The notes: generated from the sequence alone by a model not told the origin. Shown: positions 8,024 through 16,981, numbered from the stretch's first letter. The stretch is 64,000 bases of DNA from Neorhizobium galegae bv. orientalis str. HAMBI 540 (GCF_000731315.1 NZ_HG938353.1:1488001-1552000); one strand, 5' to 3'. Numbers and translations: made by a program.

Positions 8024-9181
8024 CTATCGCTTCAGGTTGGTATCGAGGTGCCGCTCCATGAAGGCGGAGTAGCGCGACATGCCGAAGCAGAACAGCCAGA
8101 AGATGAAGCCTGCGAAGATGAGGCCCGTGATCGGCGTGACCGGGCTGATCCAGGTCGTGTCGGTAAAGTTCAGCTGTACGATCCCGAGAAGATCGAACAT
8201 GCCGATGATCGATACCAGCGACGTATCCTTGAAGAGGCCGATGAAGGTGTTGACGATGCCCGGAATTACCAGTTTCAGCGCCTGCGGCATGATGATCAGC
8301 CGGATCTTTTGCCAGTAGCTGAGGCCGAGCGAATCGGCGCCTTCGAACTGTCCTTTCGGGATCGCCTGCAGGCCGCCGCGAACCACTTCGGCCATGTAGG
8401 CAGAGGCGAATATCGCCACGCCGACCAATGCGCGCAGGAAGTTGTCGATCGTCCAGCCGGTTGGCAGGAAGAGCGGCAGCATCACGTTCGCCATGAACAG
8501 CACCGTGATCAGCGGCACGCCGCGGATGACCTCGATGAAGGTGACGCAGATGACCCGGATCACCGGCATCGTCGAGCGTCGCCCGAGCGCCAGCAGAATG
8601 CCGACGGGGAGGGAGACGGCGATGCCGACGAAGGACAGGATCAGCGTCACCATCAGGCCGCCCCACAGCGGGGTTTCGACCTTCTGGAGCCCGAACGCAC
8701 CGCCATGCAGCAGGAAAAATGCGACGATCGGCAGGCCGACGAAAAGCAGCAGCGCATTCAGGCCCTTGCGAGGCAGTTTCGGCATAAGGATCGGCACCAG
8801 AAGGGCGATGAACAGGATCGCCACCAGCACCGGCCGCCAGCGTTCGTCCAGCGGATAACGCCCGAACATGAATTGCTGGAAACGGTCGCCGACAAAAGCC
8901 CAGCAGGCGCCGCTCCAGCCGTTCGGCTTGATGCCGCCCTGCACGGCGGTGGTGCAGAACGAGCGGTCCGTCCCGAACCACGCAGCCTGGACGAACAGCC
9001 AGTTGATCATGCCCGGCAGGAGCCAGACCAGAAGCGCAACCGCAAGGATCGTCAGCGCGGCATCTTTCGGCGTGGCCAGAAGGTTGATGCGGATCCAGCC
9101 CGAGGCACTCCTGGTGCTGAGCGGAGCGGGTGCGGGGGCGATCATTTCCGGGCGGACATAGGCAAGGTTTTTCGTGTTCAT
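8024..9181 (-). CDS. aapM: General L-amino acid ABC transporter, permease AapM
   Basis: Inner-membrane permease of the broad-specificity amino acid importer. 385 residues, longer than ordinary His/Gln permeases, as is usual for AapM because of an N-terminal extension with extra membrane segments (about residues 40-65 and 115-175). The C-terminal half holds the conserved permease core with the EAA-like loop seen as [20 protein letters not shown]. It starts 4 bp after the aapQ stop, behind the strong site GGAGAGG. Confidence 0.94.
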   Translation of the reverse strand: MNTKNLAYVRPEMIAPAPAPLSTRSASGWIRINLLATPKDAALTILAVALLVWLLPGMINWLFVQAAWFGTDRSFCTTAVQGGIKPNGWSGACWAFVGDRFQQFMFGRYPLDERWRPVLVAILFIALLVPILMPKLPRKGLNALLLFVGLPIVAFFLLHGGAFGLQKVETPLWGGLMVTLILSFVGIAVSLPVGILLALGRRSTMPVIRVICVTFIEVIRGVPLITVLFMANVMLPLFLPTGWTIDNFLRALVGVAIFASAYMAEVVRGGLQAIPKGQFEGADSLGLSYWQKIRLIIMPQALKLVIPGIVNTFIGLFKDTSLVSIIGMFDLLGIVQLNFTDTTWISPVTPITGLIFAGFIFWLFCFGMSRYSAFMERHLDTNLKR

Positions 9182-9185
9182 GATC

Positions 9186-10379
9186 TTACCTCTCCACCAG
9201 GGCCATTTTGGAGTTGAACCAGTTCATGAACAGCGAGGTCGTGATACTGATGCTGAGATAGACGACGAGCCAGATCGACACGACTTCGATCGCCTGTCCG
9301 GTCTGGTTCATCGTGGTGCCGCCGGTTGCGACCAGTTCCGGAAAGCCCACGGCAATGCCGAGCGACGAGTTTTTCGTAAGGTTGAGATATTGGCTGGTCA
9401 GCGGCGGGATGATGACCCGCATTGCCTGCGGTACGACGACGAGGCGGGTCGTGGTGGCGGGCTGCAAGCCGAGTGCCGCGGCCGCTTCGCTCTGCCCCTT
9501 GGCCACGGCCCGGATGCCGGCGCGGATCGTCTCAGCGATGAACGAGGCCGTATAGAAGGACAGGGCCAGATAGAGGGCCACGAATTCCGGGGCGATCACC
9601 GATCCGCCGGAGAGGTTGAAGCGGCCCGCGATCGGGAAATCGAAGGTCAGCGGAGCACCGGCGGCCAGGAAGACGAGGACCGGCAGGCCGACGATCAGCC
9701 CGATCGCCGTCCAGATCGTGTGGAACTGCTTGCCGGTGCGCATCTGCCGCTGTTTTGCCCAGCGCGCGACGAAGAAAGTCGCGACGATGGCGACCAGCAG
9801 CGCGATGGGGATGACCCATGCGGCGTCACCCCAGACGGGCCTCGGGAAGGCCAGCCCGCGGTTGTTGAGCACCATGCCGAGCGGCAGTTTGACCGAGTCC
9901 CGAACCTGCGGCAGGGACGAAAGCACGCCCTTGTACCAGAAGAAGATGATCAGCAGCACCGGAATGTTGCGGAAGACTTCCACATAGACGGTGCAGAGTT
10001 TTGCGATCAGCCAGTTCTTCGAAAGACGCCCGATGCCGATGATGAAGCCGATGGTCGTGGCGGTAATGATACCGAAAAACGCCACCAGGATCGTATTGAG
10101 AAAACCGACGAGGATGGCGCGCCCGTAGGTCGAATCGCTCGAATAATCGATGAGCGAAGCGCCGATGTCGAAACCGGCGCGGCCTTTGAGGAACTGATAT
10201 CCGGAAGCGGTACCGGAGCGCGCAAGGTTGGCGACGGTGTTGTCAAAAATCGACCAGCCGACGCCGACGACGATGACGAGCGTGAGGATCTGGAAGAAAA
10301 TAGCCCGGATCTTTGGGTCGTAGATATAGGATCTGAGAGTTCGCGCTTCGGAAGGCGCAATTGCAGCGTGATCTGTCAT
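9186..10379 (-). CDS. aapQ: General L-amino acid ABC transporter, permease AapQ
   Basis: Second inner-membrane permease of the Aap system, expected to form a heterodimer with AapM. 397 residues with several hydrophobic segments; the binding-protein-dependent permease core includes the EAA-like loop [20 protein letters not shown] and, after it, [17 protein letters not shown]. The N-terminal extension and a large periplasmic segment in the middle are usual for AapQ. A site AGGGGAAAAGG lies before the ATG at 10379. It is separated from aapJ by 114 bp that hold a strong hairpin (10449-10477). Confidence 0.94.
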   Translation of the reverse strand: MTDHAAIAPSEARTLRSYIYDPKIRAIFFQILTLVIVVGVGWSIFDNTVANLARSGTASGYQFLKGRAGFDIGASLIDYSSDSTYGRAILVGFLNTILVAFFGIITATTIGFIIGIGRLSKNWLIAKLCTVYVEVFRNIPVLLIIFFWYKGVLSSLPQVRDSVKLPLGMVLNNRGLAFPRPVWGDAAWVIPIALLVAIVATFFVARWAKQRQMRTGKQFHTIWTAIGLIVGLPVLVFLAAGAPLTFDFPIAGRFNLSGGSVIAPEFVALYLALSFYTASFIAETIRAGIRAVAKGQSEAAAALGLQPATTTRLVVVPQAMRVIIPPLTSQYLNLTKNSSLGIAVGFPELVATGGTTMNQTGQAIEVVSIWLVVYLSISITTSLFMNWFNSKMALVER

Positions 10380-10448
10380 GCTGGCCTTTTCCCCTGTGAC
10401 CTCGTTTTTGAGGTCTTTTTCTTTTTATGCGTTTTTCTTTTTATGCCG

Positions 10449-10477
10449 GGGATAAGGCGGCTGAGCCGCCTTATCCC
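10449..10477 (-). other. Strong intercistronic hairpin between aapJ and aapQ
   Basis: A perfect 13-bp inverted repeat, GGGATAAGGCGGC / GCCGCCTTATCCC, with loop TGA, lies between the aapJ stop and the aapQ start. On the transcribed strand it is followed by A-rich, not U-rich, sequence. It is therefore more likely an mRNA-stabilising or partly attenuating element than a full terminator. Such structures after the binding-protein gene commonly let it be made in excess over the membrane subunits. Confidence 0.7.
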
Positions 10478-10493
10478 GTCTTGGTTTGGCCGA

Positions 10494-11519
10494 TTAACGA
10501 ACCGGCGGAGCGTATTGCAGGCCGCCCTTGGTCCAGAGCGCGTTGAGGCCGCGCTGGATCTTGAGGGGAGTGTTCTGGCCGATGTTGCGCTCGAACACTT
10601 CGCCGTAATTGCCGACGGCCTTGATGATGTTGTAGGCCCAGTCGTTAGTCAGGCCGAGGTCGGTACCGATCTTGGTATCCTTCTCGACGCCGAGGAAGCG
10701 GCGGACGTCCGGGTTTGTGGAGGACTTGCGGATGTCGTCGACATTGGCCTTGGTGATGCCGAATTCTTCAGCCTGCACCAATGCGTAATGCGTCCACGAA
10801 ATGATGTCGAACCACTGGTCGTCGCCCTGGCGAACGGCCGGGCCGAGCGGCTCCTTGGAAATGATTTCCGGCAGAATGATGTGCTCATCCGGGTTCGAAA
10901 GCGACAGGCGCAGCGAATAGAGGCCGGACTGGTCGGTCGTGTAAACGTCGCAACGGCCTTCCTGGTAGGCCTGGTTCACTTCCGGCAGCTTTTCGTAGAC
11001 GACCGGCTTGTATTCGAGCTTGTTAGCCTTGAAAAAGTCGGCGAGGTTAAGCTCGGTGGTGGTGCCGGACTGAACGCAGACGGCAGCGCCGGAGAGTTCC
11101 AGAGCCGACTTTACGTTGAGGCTCTTCGGTACCATGAAGCCCTGACCGTCGTAATAGTTGACGGTACGGAAGTTGAAGCCGAGCGCGGTATCGCGGTTGA
11201 TCGTCCAGGTCGTGTTGCGGAACAGGACGTCGCCTTCGCCCGACTGCAGCGCCGTAAAGCGGGTCTGCGAGGTGGTCGGGGTGTATTTGGTCTTCGTTGC
11301 GTCATTAAAAATGGCAGCAGCAACGGCTTTGCAGTAGTCAACGTCGAAACCGGACCAGTTGCCCGATGCGTCCGGTGCGGCAAAGCCGGCGAGACCGGTG
11401 TTGACGACGCACTGAACGAAACCCTTGGACTTGACGGTATCCAGCGTGGTGGCCGATGCCGCCGATGCGAAGCCAAGGACCGCTGCGCCAATCGCGGCTG
11501 ACAGAAGCGTCTTTTTCAT
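10494..11519 (-). CDS. aapJ: General L-amino acid ABC transporter, periplasmic binding protein AapJ
   Basis: Periplasmic solute receptor that delivers a wide range of L-amino acids to AapQM. 341 residues from MKKTLLSAAIGAAVLGFASA, a Sec signal peptide with cleavage after ASA (about residue 22). The mature protein shows the family-3 binding-protein pattern: LDTVKSKGFVQCVV, FDVDYCKAVAAAIF, and the C-terminal NYGEVFERNIGQ. The frame extends 15 codons upstream, but ATG 11519 has AAGGTTGGGA just before it and gives a proper signal peptide. First gene of the operon. In Rhizobium leguminosarum this operon is under Ntr control (established knowledge), and ntrBC lie at the far end of this window. Confidence 0.95.
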   Translation of the reverse strand: MKKTLLSAAIGAAVLGFASAASATTLDTVKSKGFVQCVVNTGLAGFAAPDASGNWSGFDVDYCKAVAAAIFNDATKTKYTPTTSQTRFTALQSGEGDVLFRNTTWTINRDTALGFNFRTVNYYDGQGFMVPKSLNVKSALELSGAAVCVQSGTTTELNLADFFKANKLEYKPVVYEKLPEVNQAYQEGRCDVYTTDQSGLYSLRLSLSNPDEHIILPEIISKEPLGPAVRQGDDQWFDIISWTHYALVQAEEFGITKANVDDIRKSSTNPDVRRFLGVEKDTKIGTDLGLTNDWAYNIIKAVGNYGEVFERNIGQNTPLKIQRGLNALWTKGGLQYAPPVR

Positions 11520-11883
11520 TTTCCCAACCTTTATCTGTGGTTTTCTGTGACTTGATGGCACCAACCGCTCCCCTGTCTTTTCGAATACGGCCGGCCGCCC
11601 GCTAACCCTCCCGGTGCAGGCGTTGCTATCTCATTCGCAAAACAACGCAGGGTCAAGTGTCGCCATTTCGAATTGCGTCTGAAATGAGGTAAATTCGTTA
11701 ACCCGGCTCAGAAAACGCTCAGTTACCTAAAGTTTAGGCAGCATATGATCAAAAGAGGTGCGTTTTCCGTGAGATGGAAGGTTGCCTGATGTATCTGATT
11801 TAAGCGCCTGTCGCGGGGTTGACCGGGCCCTGTTGCGGCGGCAAAACTTTGTGCCTCCATTGCCAAAGAAAGCTCTCCCCGAC
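11520..11883. promoter_or_regulatory. Divergent intergenic region between aapJ and metC
   Basis: 364 bp with no gene I can support, between two divergently transcribed genes. It must hold both promoters. It is AT-richer than its neighbours around 11630-11760, including a short inverted repeat CCTAAAGTTTAGG at 11726-11738. I looked for a sigma-54 -24/-12 site and for a SAM-II riboswitch and could not support either. Confidence 0.4.
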
Positions 11884-13074
11884 ATGAAAAAGACGAACGA
11901 GTCCCTGTTCACCGGTGCTGGCCCCAACACGCGTCTCGCCCATATGGGCAACGATCCGTCCGACTACCACGGTTTTGTCAATCCGCCGGTCGTCCACGCT
12001 TCGACCGTGTTGTTTCCCGACGCTGCGACGATGGAGAAGCGGGCCCAGAAATACACCTACGGGACCCGCAGCACGCCGACGACAGATGCGCTCTGCGCGG
12101 CCTTCGACGAGCTGGAGGGCTCGGCCGGCACCATTCTTGTTCCCTCGGGCCTGGCAGCGATTTCGGTGCCGTTTCTCGCCTATCTCTCGGCCGGCGACCA
12201 CGCCCTGATCGTCGATTCCGTCTACACGCCGTGCCGTAATTTCTGCAATACGATGCTGAAGCGCCTCGGCGTCTCGATCGAGTATTACGATCCGGAAATC
12301 GGCGCCGGCATCGAAGCGTTGATCAAGCCGAACACCAGGCTGATCCATACCGAAGCTCCGGGCTCCAACACCATGGAGATGCAGGATATCAGGGCAATCG
12401 CCGACGCGGCTCACCGGCACGACTGCGTCGTCACGATGGACAATACCTGGGCAACGCCGCTTTATTTCCGGCCGCTCGATTTCGGCGTCGATGTGTCGAT
12501 CCATGCGACGACGAAATATCCGTCCGGCCATTCGGACATCATCATGGGCTCGGTTTCGGCCAATGCCAAGCACTGGCCCAAGCTCGAGGAGGCCCGCATT
12601 GCGCTCGGGATCTGCGGCGCACCGGATGATTCCTACCAGATCCTGCGCGGCCTGCGCACCATGGGCGTACGTCTCGAACATCATCAGAAGAGCGCACTCG
12701 ATATCGCCACGTGGCTGGAGCGCCGAGACGACGTCGCGCGCGTCCTGCACCCGGCGCTGCCGAGCTTTCCGGGCCACGCGATCTGGAAGCGCGATTTCAA
12801 GGGCGCCAGCGGCGTCTTCTCTTTCGTGCTGAAGGCGCAGGGCGACAAGGCGAAAGCCAAGGCGCACGCTTTCCTGGACGCGCTGTCCTTTTTCGGCCTC
12901 GGTTATTCCTGGGGCGGTTACGAGAGCCTCGCCGTGCCGGTCAATCTGTCGGACCGCACCATCCGCAAAGCGCCGCCGGAAGGTCCGGTCATTCGCCTGC
13001 AGATCGGCCTCGAAGACGTAGCGGACCTGAAGAAGGACCTGGAAATCGGTTTCGCGGCCGCGGCCGAGATCTGA
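11884..13074 (+). CDS. metC: Cystathionine beta-lyase
   Basis: PLP-dependent enzyme that cleaves cystathionine to homocysteine, pyruvate and ammonia in methionine synthesis. The 396-residue product is of the Cys/Met-metabolism PLP family: SGLAAISVPFLAYLSAGDH, TEAPGSNTMEMQDI, the cofactor-binding aspartate D186 in TMDNTWA, and the Schiff-base lysine K211 in HATTKYPSGHSDIIMG. The frame extends 34 codons upstream but that part does not resemble the family, so ATG 11884 is preferred. Its stop abuts the stop of the convergent FAD gene with no bases between. Cystathionine gamma-synthase or gamma-lyase are alternatives in the same family, but the sequence style fits rhizobial MetC. Confidence 0.88.
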   Translation: MKKTNESLFTGAGPNTRLAHMGNDPSDYHGFVNPPVVHASTVLFPDAATMEKRAQKYTYGTRSTPTTDALCAAFDELEGSAGTILVPSGLAAISVPFLAYLSAGDHALIVDSVYTPCRNFCNTMLKRLGVSIEYYDPEIGAGIEALIKPNTRLIHTEAPGSNTMEMQDIRAIADAAHRHDCVVTMDNTWATPLYFRPLDFGVDVSIHATTKYPSGHSDIIMGSVSANAKHWPKLEEARIALGICGAPDDSYQILRGLRTMGVRLEHHQKSALDIATWLERRDDVARVLHPALPSFPGHAIWKRDFKGASGVFSFVLKAQGDKAKAKAHAFLDALSFFGLGYSWGGYESLAVPVNLSDRTIRKAPPEGPVIRLQIGLEDVADLKKDLEIGFAAAAEI

Positions 13075-14238
13075 TCACCGCGCCTTGAAGCCGTAAAGCC
13101 AGTCGAAATCCGCCGCGAGCGATTGCGGCGGACGCAGCGACAGGACGATATCGCGGCCGAGCCGGATCGGGCCGCGGGCGTGATAGGCGAAGCGGTTGAA
13201 CAGGCCGCGGGCGCGAACCTTGGCGATCCGCCGCGTGCGTTCGCTCTCGAAATCGGCCAGCGCCTGCGTAAGTGACAGGGGACCGGCCACACGGTTTGCC
13301 AGCACGAACGCGTCCTCGATCGCCATCGATGCGCCCTGGGCCGCAAACGGCATCATCGCATGCGCCGCATCGCCGATCAGCACCCTGTCACGACCGTTGT
13401 GCCAGCGGCCGGCGCCGACTTGGTAGAGCGGCCAGAAGGTCGGCTGTTCGGCCCTTTCGATCAGTTGAATGATACGCCGGTCCCAGCGATGGAACTGGCC
13501 GAGCAGCATGCGCCGCTGCGCATCGCTGGCTTGTGCATCCCACGTCTTGCCGGGGCTGATGCCGGAGGCGATTGCGACGACGTTGAACCCGTCGATTTCC
13601 TTGAGCGGATAGGCAACCACATGGGTCGACGGCCCGAGAAAGGCGGTGACTTGGTCCGCGGCCAGCCAGTCGGGTCTGGCGCTGCCGGGAATTGTGAAGC
13701 GCCAGGCGACATTGCGCGAAAAATCCGGCTGCGGGCTGTCCGGCATGTCGGCGCGCAGATTGGACCAGACGCCGTCTGCGCCAACGATCAGGGGATAGGT
13801 TCTGCCGGTGATCCCGGCCAGCGTCCCGTGCGGATCCTTGCGGACAGGCGTATCCAGATGGATTTTGCAGAGCGGGCTTTGTTCGACGGCCTCAAGCAGC
13901 GCCTTTTGAAGCGTCGCACGGTGGAGGACCCCATAGGGCGCACCCCAGCGCTCGCGGGCGAAACGCCCGGCCGGCACATGCGCAAGCGGTCTGAGCGATG
14001 TCCCCGAAACGAGCGCAATCCGTTCCGGTTCGGTCCAGACGGCTTCAAGTGCGGGCAGGACACCGAGTTCGGAGAGCACGTGCGACGCGTTCGGCGATAT
14101 CTGCAGGCCGGCCCCGACCTCGATCAGGGCGGCTGCTTCTTCGAAAATGTCGCAGGCTATGCCGTGGTGGGCGAAGGCGAGCGCGGCCGTCAGCCCGGCC
14201 ATGCCGGCACCGATGATCGCTACACTTTCAATGGGCAT
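13075..14238 (-). CDS. FAD-dependent monooxygenase, salicylate-hydroxylase-like
   Basis: 387-residue flavoprotein of the class A aromatic hydroxylase family. The N-terminal dinucleotide-binding motif GAGMAGL begins at residue 10 and is followed by an acidic strand end (CDIFEEA). The second FAD motif is RVLIGDAAHAMMPFAAQGAS (about residues 283-302), then the AIEDAFVLA helix. Members hydroxylate aromatic or related acids using NAD(P)H and oxygen; the substrate here cannot be read from sequence. It begins 13 bp after the zinc-finger gene on the same strand, so the two may be co-transcribed. It converges on metC with no gap. Confidence 0.85.
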   Translation of the reverse strand: MPIESVAIIGAGMAGLTAALAFAHHGIACDIFEEAAALIEVGAGLQISPNASHVLSELGVLPALEAVWTEPERIALVSGTSLRPLAHVPAGRFARERWGAPYGVLHRATLQKALLEAVEQSPLCKIHLDTPVRKDPHGTLAGITGRTYPLIVGADGVWSNLRADMPDSPQPDFSRNVAWRFTIPGSARPDWLAADQVTAFLGPSTHVVAYPLKEIDGFNVVAIASGISPGKTWDAQASDAQRRMLLGQFHRWDRRIIQLIERAEQPTFWPLYQVGAGRWHNGRDRVLIGDAAHAMMPFAAQGASMAIEDAFVLANRVAGPLSLTQALADFESERTRRIAKVRARGLFNRFAYHARGPIRLGRDIVLSLRPPQSLAADFDWLYGFKAR

Positions 14239-14251
14239 GTCGGAATGCCGA

Positions 14252-14497
14252 TCAGGCGGCCTTGACGTGGAAGACGCAGCCTGGCGGGTCGGTCTGTTCG
14301 GCCTTCAGCGACGGATTGTAGCGGTAGAGGGTCGAGCAGTAGGAGCAAACCTTCTCGTTGTCGTCGCCCATGTCGATGAAGATATGCGGGTGGTCGAAGG
14401 GAACCGAAGCGCCAGTGCACATGAATTCCTTGACGCCGATCTGGATCAAGCGATGTCCGCCGTCGTTCTGGAAATGGGGAATGCTGTGCCCGGCCAT
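14252..14497 (-). CDS. CHCC-type zinc-finger protein (NDUFS6-like)
   Basis: 81 residues from MAGHSIPHFQNDGGHRLIQI. The zinc ligands are C27, a histidine in FDHPHIF (H36 or H38), and C51/C54 in VCSYCSTLY. This spacing and the surrounding residues match the CHCC zinc-finger family that includes the mitochondrial complex I subunit NDUFS6 (13 kDa). In alphaproteobacteria such proteins are found with or as accessory complex I subunits. The frame extends far upstream, but ATG 14497 has CGGAGA close by and the upstream part is not protein-like. It lies 13 bp before the FAD monooxygenase gene. Confidence 0.88.
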   Translation of the reverse strand: MAGHSIPHFQNDGGHRLIQIGVKEFMCTGASVPFDHPHIFIDMGDDNEKVCSYCSTLYRYNPSLKAEQTDPPGCVFHVKAA

Positions 14498-14668
14498 GAT
14501 GGTCTCCGATACTTGAATGCGGCGCGTCTGATTTGCGCCGGACATTAGCCGCCCGCTTGGCGATTGTGTAGTGGGAAAACCGCCGCAGGCGCGTCGATTT
14601 CGTGTCGGGCACGGGTTCAAACGCCGCGGATCATCCCTTATGTTCCGGGCGTCAATGAGGACTGCCCG

Positions 14669-15457
14669 ATGAATCTCAACGCCCCTGCCTTCTCCACGTT
14701 TTCCCATGAGGGTCTTGATCTAGCCTATTTCGACGAAGGCGATCCGTCCGGCGATCCGGTATTGCTCATCCATGGGTTTGCCTCGAGCGCGCTGGTCAAC
14801 TGGGTACATCCGGGTTGGCTGAAGACGCTGGGCGACGCTGGCTACCGGGTGATTGCCATGGACAATCGCGGGCATGGAGCAAGCGACAAGCCGCTCGATC
14901 CGGAAGCCTATCGGCCGTGGGTGATGGCCGACGATTCGATGGCGCTCCTCGATCATTTGAGGATCCCGGAAGCGCATGTCTTCGGTTATTCGATGGGCGC
15001 CCGCATCTCGGTCTTTTCCGCACTTGCGCATCCGCATCGGGTACGTTCGCTGGTGCTTGGAGGCCTCGGCATCGGCATGACCGACGGGGTAGGGGATTGG
15101 GACCCGATCGCAGACGCCTTGCTTGCCCCCTCGCTCGATGACGTCAGCCATGCCCGCGGCCGCATGTTCCGCGCCTTTGCCGACCAGACGAAGAGCGACA
15201 GGGAAGCTCTGGCCGCCTGTATCCGCGGTTCGAGGGATCTGGTGACCCGGGCCGACATGGGCCGTATCGACGCGCCGACGTTGATCGGCGTCGGAACCAA
15301 CGACGACATTGCCGGTTCCGCGCAGGAGCTCGCCGCTTTGATGCCGCATGCGATTGCCCTCGATATCCCCGGCCGCGACCATATGCTCGCAGTCGGCGAC
15401 CGGGTGTTCAAGAAGGCGGTTCTGGACTTTTACGCGGAACTCTCCGCAAGGCCGTAG
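14669..15457 (+). CDS. Alpha/beta hydrolase
   Basis: 262 residues with the alpha/beta-hydrolase fold: oxyanion-hole motif LLIHGFASS (about 32-40), DNRGHGASDKP (65-75), nucleophile elbow GYSMGA with S108, acid residue in GVGTNDDIAG (about 210-219) and catalytic His in GRDHMLAVGD near the C-terminus. Substrate unknown; the family includes esterases, haloperoxidases and C-C hydrolases. The ATG at 14669 is preceded by ATGAGGA. It is divergent from the zinc-finger gene. Downstream is cysE, about 115 bp away, with its own likely promoter. Confidence 0.85.
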   Translation: MNLNAPAFSTFSHEGLDLAYFDEGDPSGDPVLLIHGFASSALVNWVHPGWLKTLGDAGYRVIAMDNRGHGASDKPLDPEAYRPWVMADDSMALLDHLRIPEAHVFGYSMGARISVFSALAHPHRVRSLVLGGLGIGMTDGVGDWDPIADALLAPSLDDVSHARGRMFRAFADQTKSDREALAACIRGSRDLVTRADMGRIDAPTLIGVGTNDDIAGSAQELAALMPHAIALDIPGRDHMLAVGDRVFKKAVLDFYAELSARP

Positions 15458-15500
15458 GTTTCTTCATTCTTACGATCAACGGAATGCGATTTTGCGCCCA

Positions 15501-15528
15501 TTGGTCTCGGCGTAAACTTATTCTATAT
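15501..15528 (+). promoter_or_regulatory. Candidate sigma-70-type promoter of cysE with leader hairpin
   Basis: TTGGTC (15501-15506) and CTATAT (15523-15528) are spaced by 16 bases, close to the alphaproteobacterial housekeeping pattern. A short inverted repeat GCCGTA / TACGGC (15533-15538 and 15552-15557) lies in the presumed 5' leader just before the ribosome-binding site. Confidence 0.5.
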
Positions 15529-15573
15529 ACTGGCCGTACGAAGCTCTGCCATACGGCAAACGAGGAGACGGCG

Positions 15574-16395
15574 ATGGCCGCGAGAACTGAAATCCGCCAG
15601 GAGCCGGTCGCGACGATGGATCCCATCTGGGATACGTTGCGCCAGGAGGCGCGCGCGGCGACCGAGCAGGACCCGCTGCTCGCCGCATTTCTGTATTCTG
15701 CCGTGCTCAACCATCGCTCGCTTGAGGAATGCGTCGTGCACCGCATCTGCGAGCGCCTCGCTCATGCGGATATTCCGGACGTTCTCCTGCGCCAGACCTT
15801 CATGGAAATGTTGGCCGACTGGCCGGAATGGGGCGCGATCATGCGCGTCGATATCCAGGCGGTCTACGACCGCGATCCTGCCTGCCTGCGGTTCATGGAG
15901 CCGGTCCTCTATTTCAAGGGTTTCCACGCGATCCAGACCCACCGGCTGGCGCATTGGCTGTTCAACCGCGGCCGCCGCGACTTCGCGCTCTATCTGCAGA
16001 GCCGCTCCTCCAGCGTCTTCCAGACCGACATCAACCCGGCAGCCCGCATCGGCAAGGGCATCTTCCTCGATCACGCCACTGGCCTGGTGGTCGGCGAGAC
16101 GGCCGTCATCGGCGACAACGTCTCGATCCTGCACGGCGTGACGCTCGGCGGCACCGGCAAGGAAGGCGCCGACCGCCATCCGAAGATAGCCAACGGCGTC
16201 CTCATCGGTGCCGGCGCCAAGATCCTCGGCAATATCGAGGTCGGCTCGTGCTCTCGCGTTGCCGCGGGCTCGGTGGTGCTGAAGGCCGTTCCGCCGAAGT
16301 CGACCGTCGCCGGCGTGCCGGCAAAGGTGGTCGGGAGTGCCGGGTGTTCGGAACCGTCGCGCCTGATGGACCAGATTCTCGGGGCTGACGACTGA
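15574..16395 (+). CDS. cysE: Serine O-acetyltransferase
   Basis: Acetylates L-serine with acetyl-CoA, the first step of cysteine synthesis. 273 residues: an alpha-helical N-terminal domain (about 1-140, including DPIWDTLRQEA and LYFKGFHAIQTHR) followed by a left-handed beta-helix with hexapeptide repeats. Landmarks are DINPAARIGKGIFLDHATGL, VVIGETAVIGDNVSI-like repeats, HGVTLGGTGKEGADRHPKI and VPPKSTVAGVPAK. I chose ATG 15574, which has GAGGAGA six bases upstream; the upstream frame overlaps the promoter-like element. Cysteine feedback inhibition is usual for the family but cannot be read here. Confidence 0.95.
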   Translation: MAARTEIRQEPVATMDPIWDTLRQEARAATEQDPLLAAFLYSAVLNHRSLEECVVHRICERLAHADIPDVLLRQTFMEMLADWPEWGAIMRVDIQAVYDRDPACLRFMEPVLYFKGFHAIQTHRLAHWLFNRGRRDFALYLQSRSSSVFQTDINPAARIGKGIFLDHATGLVVGETAVIGDNVSILHGVTLGGTGKEGADRHPKIANGVLIGAGAKILGNIEVGSCSRVAAGSVVLKAVPPKSTVAGVPAKVVGSAGCSEPSRLMDQILGADD

Positions 16396-16421
16396 TTCGT
16401 CTGCGTTCGCCTTGCCGCTCG

Positions 16422-16468
16422 CCCGATATCGACGGCTCACGGAATATCGTGAGCCACTGAACATCGGG
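16422..16468 (+). other. Nested hairpin between cysE and the DUF3126 gene
   Basis: An inner perfect 8-bp stem GGCTCACG / CGTGAGCC (16434-16441, 16448-16455, loop GAATAT) is enclosed by an outer 6-bp stem CCCGAT / ATCGGG (16422-16427, 16463-16468). No T-run follows, so it is not a classical terminator. It may be an RNA element in the cysE 3' end or in the leader of the next gene. Confidence 0.5.
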
Positions 16469-16561
16469 GAAAGAGCGGCAAAGGCTATTTCTGGCGGCTT
16501 TACTTTCGCCTTTGTCCCATGCCAAAAGCGCCGCAATCGAGAACCGCTGACGGAGAGAAAC

Positions 16562-16765
16562 GTGAAACCGGACGAAATCAAGAAGCTCGACGCCTATTTC
16601 AAGCGCGTGATCAATCCGCAGGCGATCGTCAAGGCGCGTCCGCGCAAGGACGACTCGGCCGAAGTTTACCTCGGAGACGAGTTTCTCGGCGTCGTCTATA
16701 TCGATGACGAGGATGGCGACCGCTCTTACAATTTTTCCATGGCGATCCTGGAGGTCGATCTCTGA
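16562..16765 (+). CDS. DUF3126 family small protein
   Basis: 67 residues starting at GTG 16562, with GGAGAG at 16552-16557. The sequence KPDEIKKLDAYFKRVIN, then an RPRKDDSAEVYLGDEFLGV block and a C-terminal DRSYNFSMAILEVDL, matches the DUF3126 family of short alphaproteobacterial proteins of unknown function. The longer open frame from 16412 would run through the nested hairpin and is not protein-like. It follows cysE by about 165 bp and is closed by a terminator at 16790. Confidence 0.88.
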   Translation: MKPDEIKKLDAYFKRVINPQAIVKARPRKDDSAEVYLGDEFLGVVYIDDEDGDRSYNFSMAILEVDL

Positions 16766-16789
16766 TCGAACCGACCGCGGCACCTCAGG

Positions 16790-16813
16790 GCGGGCTCACA
16801 GGCCCGCTTTTTG
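16790..16813 (+). terminator. Rho-independent terminator after the DUF3126 gene
   Basis: Stem GCGGGC / GCCCGC with loop TCACAG, followed directly by TTTTTGATT. It is the expected end of the cysE/DUF3126 transcript. Confidence 0.75.
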
Positions 16814-16981
16814 ATTCGTGCGGAGGGCACCGCCAGGTGGAAAGAAAATGGCTGCGGCGTTTTTGCGCGGCAGGTCGCGATCCGCTGATATATCTTCGCA
16901 AAATCAGACGCCTGAATCCATCTATGCATTTGCATGAATCCTGTTGCAACCAAAGGTGATTTTGCGCCGCACAAATCAGCC

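Noticed and set aside
8000..9217. A 405-codon plus-strand frame opposite aapM
   Set aside because: Antisense shadow rich in His, Asp, Gln and Arg; the aapM reading has conserved permease motifs.
9174..11501. A 775-codon plus-strand open frame antisense to aapQ and aapJ
   Set aside because: It mirrors two well-conserved transporter genes. Its translation is rich in Asp, Arg, Gln and His with no domain, the usual result of GC-biased codons read backwards.
11740..11883. Possible SAM-II (metA-type) riboswitch before metC
   Set aside because: A CTGATTTAA string resembles part of the SAM-II core, but the pairing partners and the conserved GCTAAA segment cannot be placed. A covariance-model search would decide; without it I do not call it.
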